Source of the DNA: Streptomyces atriruber
GTDB lineage: Bacteria > Actinomycetota > Actinomycetes > Streptomycetales > Streptomycetaceae
DNA length: 60,237 bases
Direction: 5' to 3'
Assembly (NCBI RefSeq): GCF_001418325.1
Contig: NZ_LIPN01000092.1
Coordinates: 1-60,237 of the forward strand
Shown: positions 59,361-60,237 of the stretch, piece after piece
Numbering within the stretch: the first letter of the stretch is position 1
How the letters are laid out: every line of letters starts with the position of its first letter
Translations under genes and position numbers: made by a program
Notes under the pieces: model-generated
The model's database searches: none
Told to the model about the DNA's origin: nothing
Seen by the model: the letters and a program-made list of their open reading frames with translations, nothing else

Positions 59361-60237
59361 TCACCGCACCGGGCCGCGCAGCGCGAACAGCCGGGTGAGC
59401 GGGTGGAAGCGGTAGCGCCCGGGCGCCCGGGACTCCAGGAGCTGCACGTCGACCAGCTGCTCCAGGATCACCTCCGTCGCCGACAGCGCCCCGCCGGTTG
59501 TCACGGCCGCCTCCGCCACCGTCAGCTCGCCCTGCTCCGCCGCCAGCAGCGGAAGAGCGAGAGCGGCCGCCCGGCCCGTGGGCCCGCGGGCCTGCAACTC
59601 CCGATGACCGGCCGCCAGGGCCGCGTGCATGTCCAGATCCGCGAAGGACAGTTCGGCGAGCCGGCGCGCGGGGTCCGCGAGCCGGTCGGCGAGTTCCCGT
59701 ACCGGCCACCGGGGCCGGGCCGCGAGGCGGGCGCCCGCGATGCGCAGGGCCAGCGGGAGGTGACCGCAGTGCCCGGCGATGACCTCGGCGGCGCCGTGTT
59801 CGGCGGTCAGCCGCCCCGGTCCCGCCCAGAGGCCGAGGACCGCGATGGACGCGGGCGGGGGCAGGGGCGTCAGGTGGAGGTGGGTGGCGCCGTTCAGGGT
59901 GGCGAGGACGCCGAGGCTGGTGACGAGGACCGCGCAGCCGTGCGCCGCGGGCAGCAGCGGTCGCACCTGGGCCGCGTCCAGGGCGTTGTCGAGGACGATC
60001 AGCACCCGCCGCTCGGTGAGCAGCGTGCGGTAGGCGGCGGCCGCGTCCTCCGCGCTGCCCGCGTACGGCCTCGGCGCACCCAGCGCGCCGAGGAAGCGCC
60101 TGAGGACGACGGCGGGCGGGACCGGACGGTCCGCGCGGTGTGAGCCCCGCAAGTCGGCGTAGAGCTGGCCGTCGGGGAACCGTTCCGCGAGCCGGTGGGC
60201 GGCGTGCACGGCGAGCGCCGACTTGCCGACGCCGCCG
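59361..60237 (-). CDS. AfsR/SARP-like NB-ARC regulator (5' part outside window)
   Basis: The visible 291 residues enter from the right edge with the P-loop GGVGKSALAVHAAH, then DGQLYADLRGSH, VLIVLDNALDAAQVRPLLP (Walker B type), a GHLPLALRIAGARLA motif and a winged-helix part ending YRFHPLTRLFALRGPVR. This is the ATPase plus wing of an AfsR-type regulator, whose N-terminal SARP DNA-binding domain would lie outside. It could control secondary metabolism. The start is outside the window. Confidence 0.85.
   Translation of the reverse strand, partial: GGVGKSALAVHAAHRLAERFPDGQLYADLRGSHRADRPVPPAVVLRRFLGALGAPRPYAGSAEDAAAAYRTLLTERRVLIVLDNALDAAQVRPLLPAAHGCAVLVTSLGVLATLNGATHLHLTPLPPPASIAVLGLWAGPGRLTAEHGAAEVIAGHCGHLPLALRIAGARLAARPRWPVRELADRLADPARRLAELSFADLDMHAALAAGHRELQARGPTGRAAALALPLLAAEQGELTVAEAAVTTGGALSATEVILEQLVDVQLLESRAPGRYRFHPLTRLFALRGPVR

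Noticed and set aside
1..60237. CRISPR arrays, tRNA or rRNA genes, insertion sequences and integrases
   Set aside because: No regular spacer-repeat pattern, tRNA-like cloverleaf, rRNA segment or transposase/integrase motif was noticed by reading; a tRNAscan-SE or ISfinder run would be needed to be certain.

Overview
The window is high-GC DNA with strong GC bias at third codon positions, GTG starts, ATGA/GTGA stop-start overlaps and rare TTA leucine codons. Together with SARP/AfsR-like, ECF and STAS regulators and many secreted proteins, this points to a Streptomyces or close relative, in an accessory part of the chromosome. No rRNA, tRNA, CRISPR array, transposase or integrase was seen.

Layout. 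(1) 1-6.5 kb: a cut LysR gene, a sugar O-acetyltransferase, a SigJ-type ECF sigma factor divergent from an AhpD-like gene, and a TetR-controlled pair (MFS efflux pump plus FAD monooxygenase) that looks like a drug efflux/modification unit. (2) 6.5-34.2 kb: a biosynthetic gene cluster. It has a fatty-acid-type desaturase divergent from an EctC-like cupin and an ATP-grasp ligase. Next come 15 minus-strand genes (25105 down to 9705), most of them overlapping, which read as one operon. In transcription order these are aldehyde dehydrogenase, nucleoside deoxyribosyltransferase-like protein, dihydroorotate-dehydrogenase-like flavoprotein, creatininase-like amidase, nucleotide-sugar dehydrogenase, SDR epimerase/decarboxylase, GT4 glycosyltransferase, sugar nucleotidyltransferase, DegT aminotransferase, glycoside-hydrolase-like protein, amidohydrolase, methyltransferase, free-standing condensation domain, zinc alcohol dehydrogenase and free-standing carrier protein. 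A second free-standing condensation protein, a LuxR regulator with a TTA codon, a heterodimeric ABC exporter and an acyl/aminoacyl-AMP ligase complete it. (3) 34.2-60.2 kb: mostly general and secreted functions: STAS protein, aldo/keto reductase, sirtuin, FUSC exporter with TetR, an XRE regulator, an ECF sigma unit, an MMPL exporter with TetR, several secreted proteins (a serine hydrolase, a PQQ-type sugar dehydrogenase, an M15 peptidase, a 1012-residue PA14/beta-propeller/CBM/DUF1080 protein), OsmC, a GH16-like remnant, a SpoIIE-type phosphatase, GlsB-like and AlkB-like proteins, and a cut AfsR-like NB-ARC regulator.

How the cluster may work (inference): sugar genes make and attach a (probably amino or uronic) sugar. 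The nucleobase-type enzymes may build or open a heterocycle. The carrier, the two condensation proteins, the AMP-ligase and the ATP-grasp enzyme form amide bonds on discrete proteins rather than on a modular NRPS. The ABC pair exports the product. I do not recognise this gene combination as a known pathway, and it is the best candidate in the window for an undescribed system.
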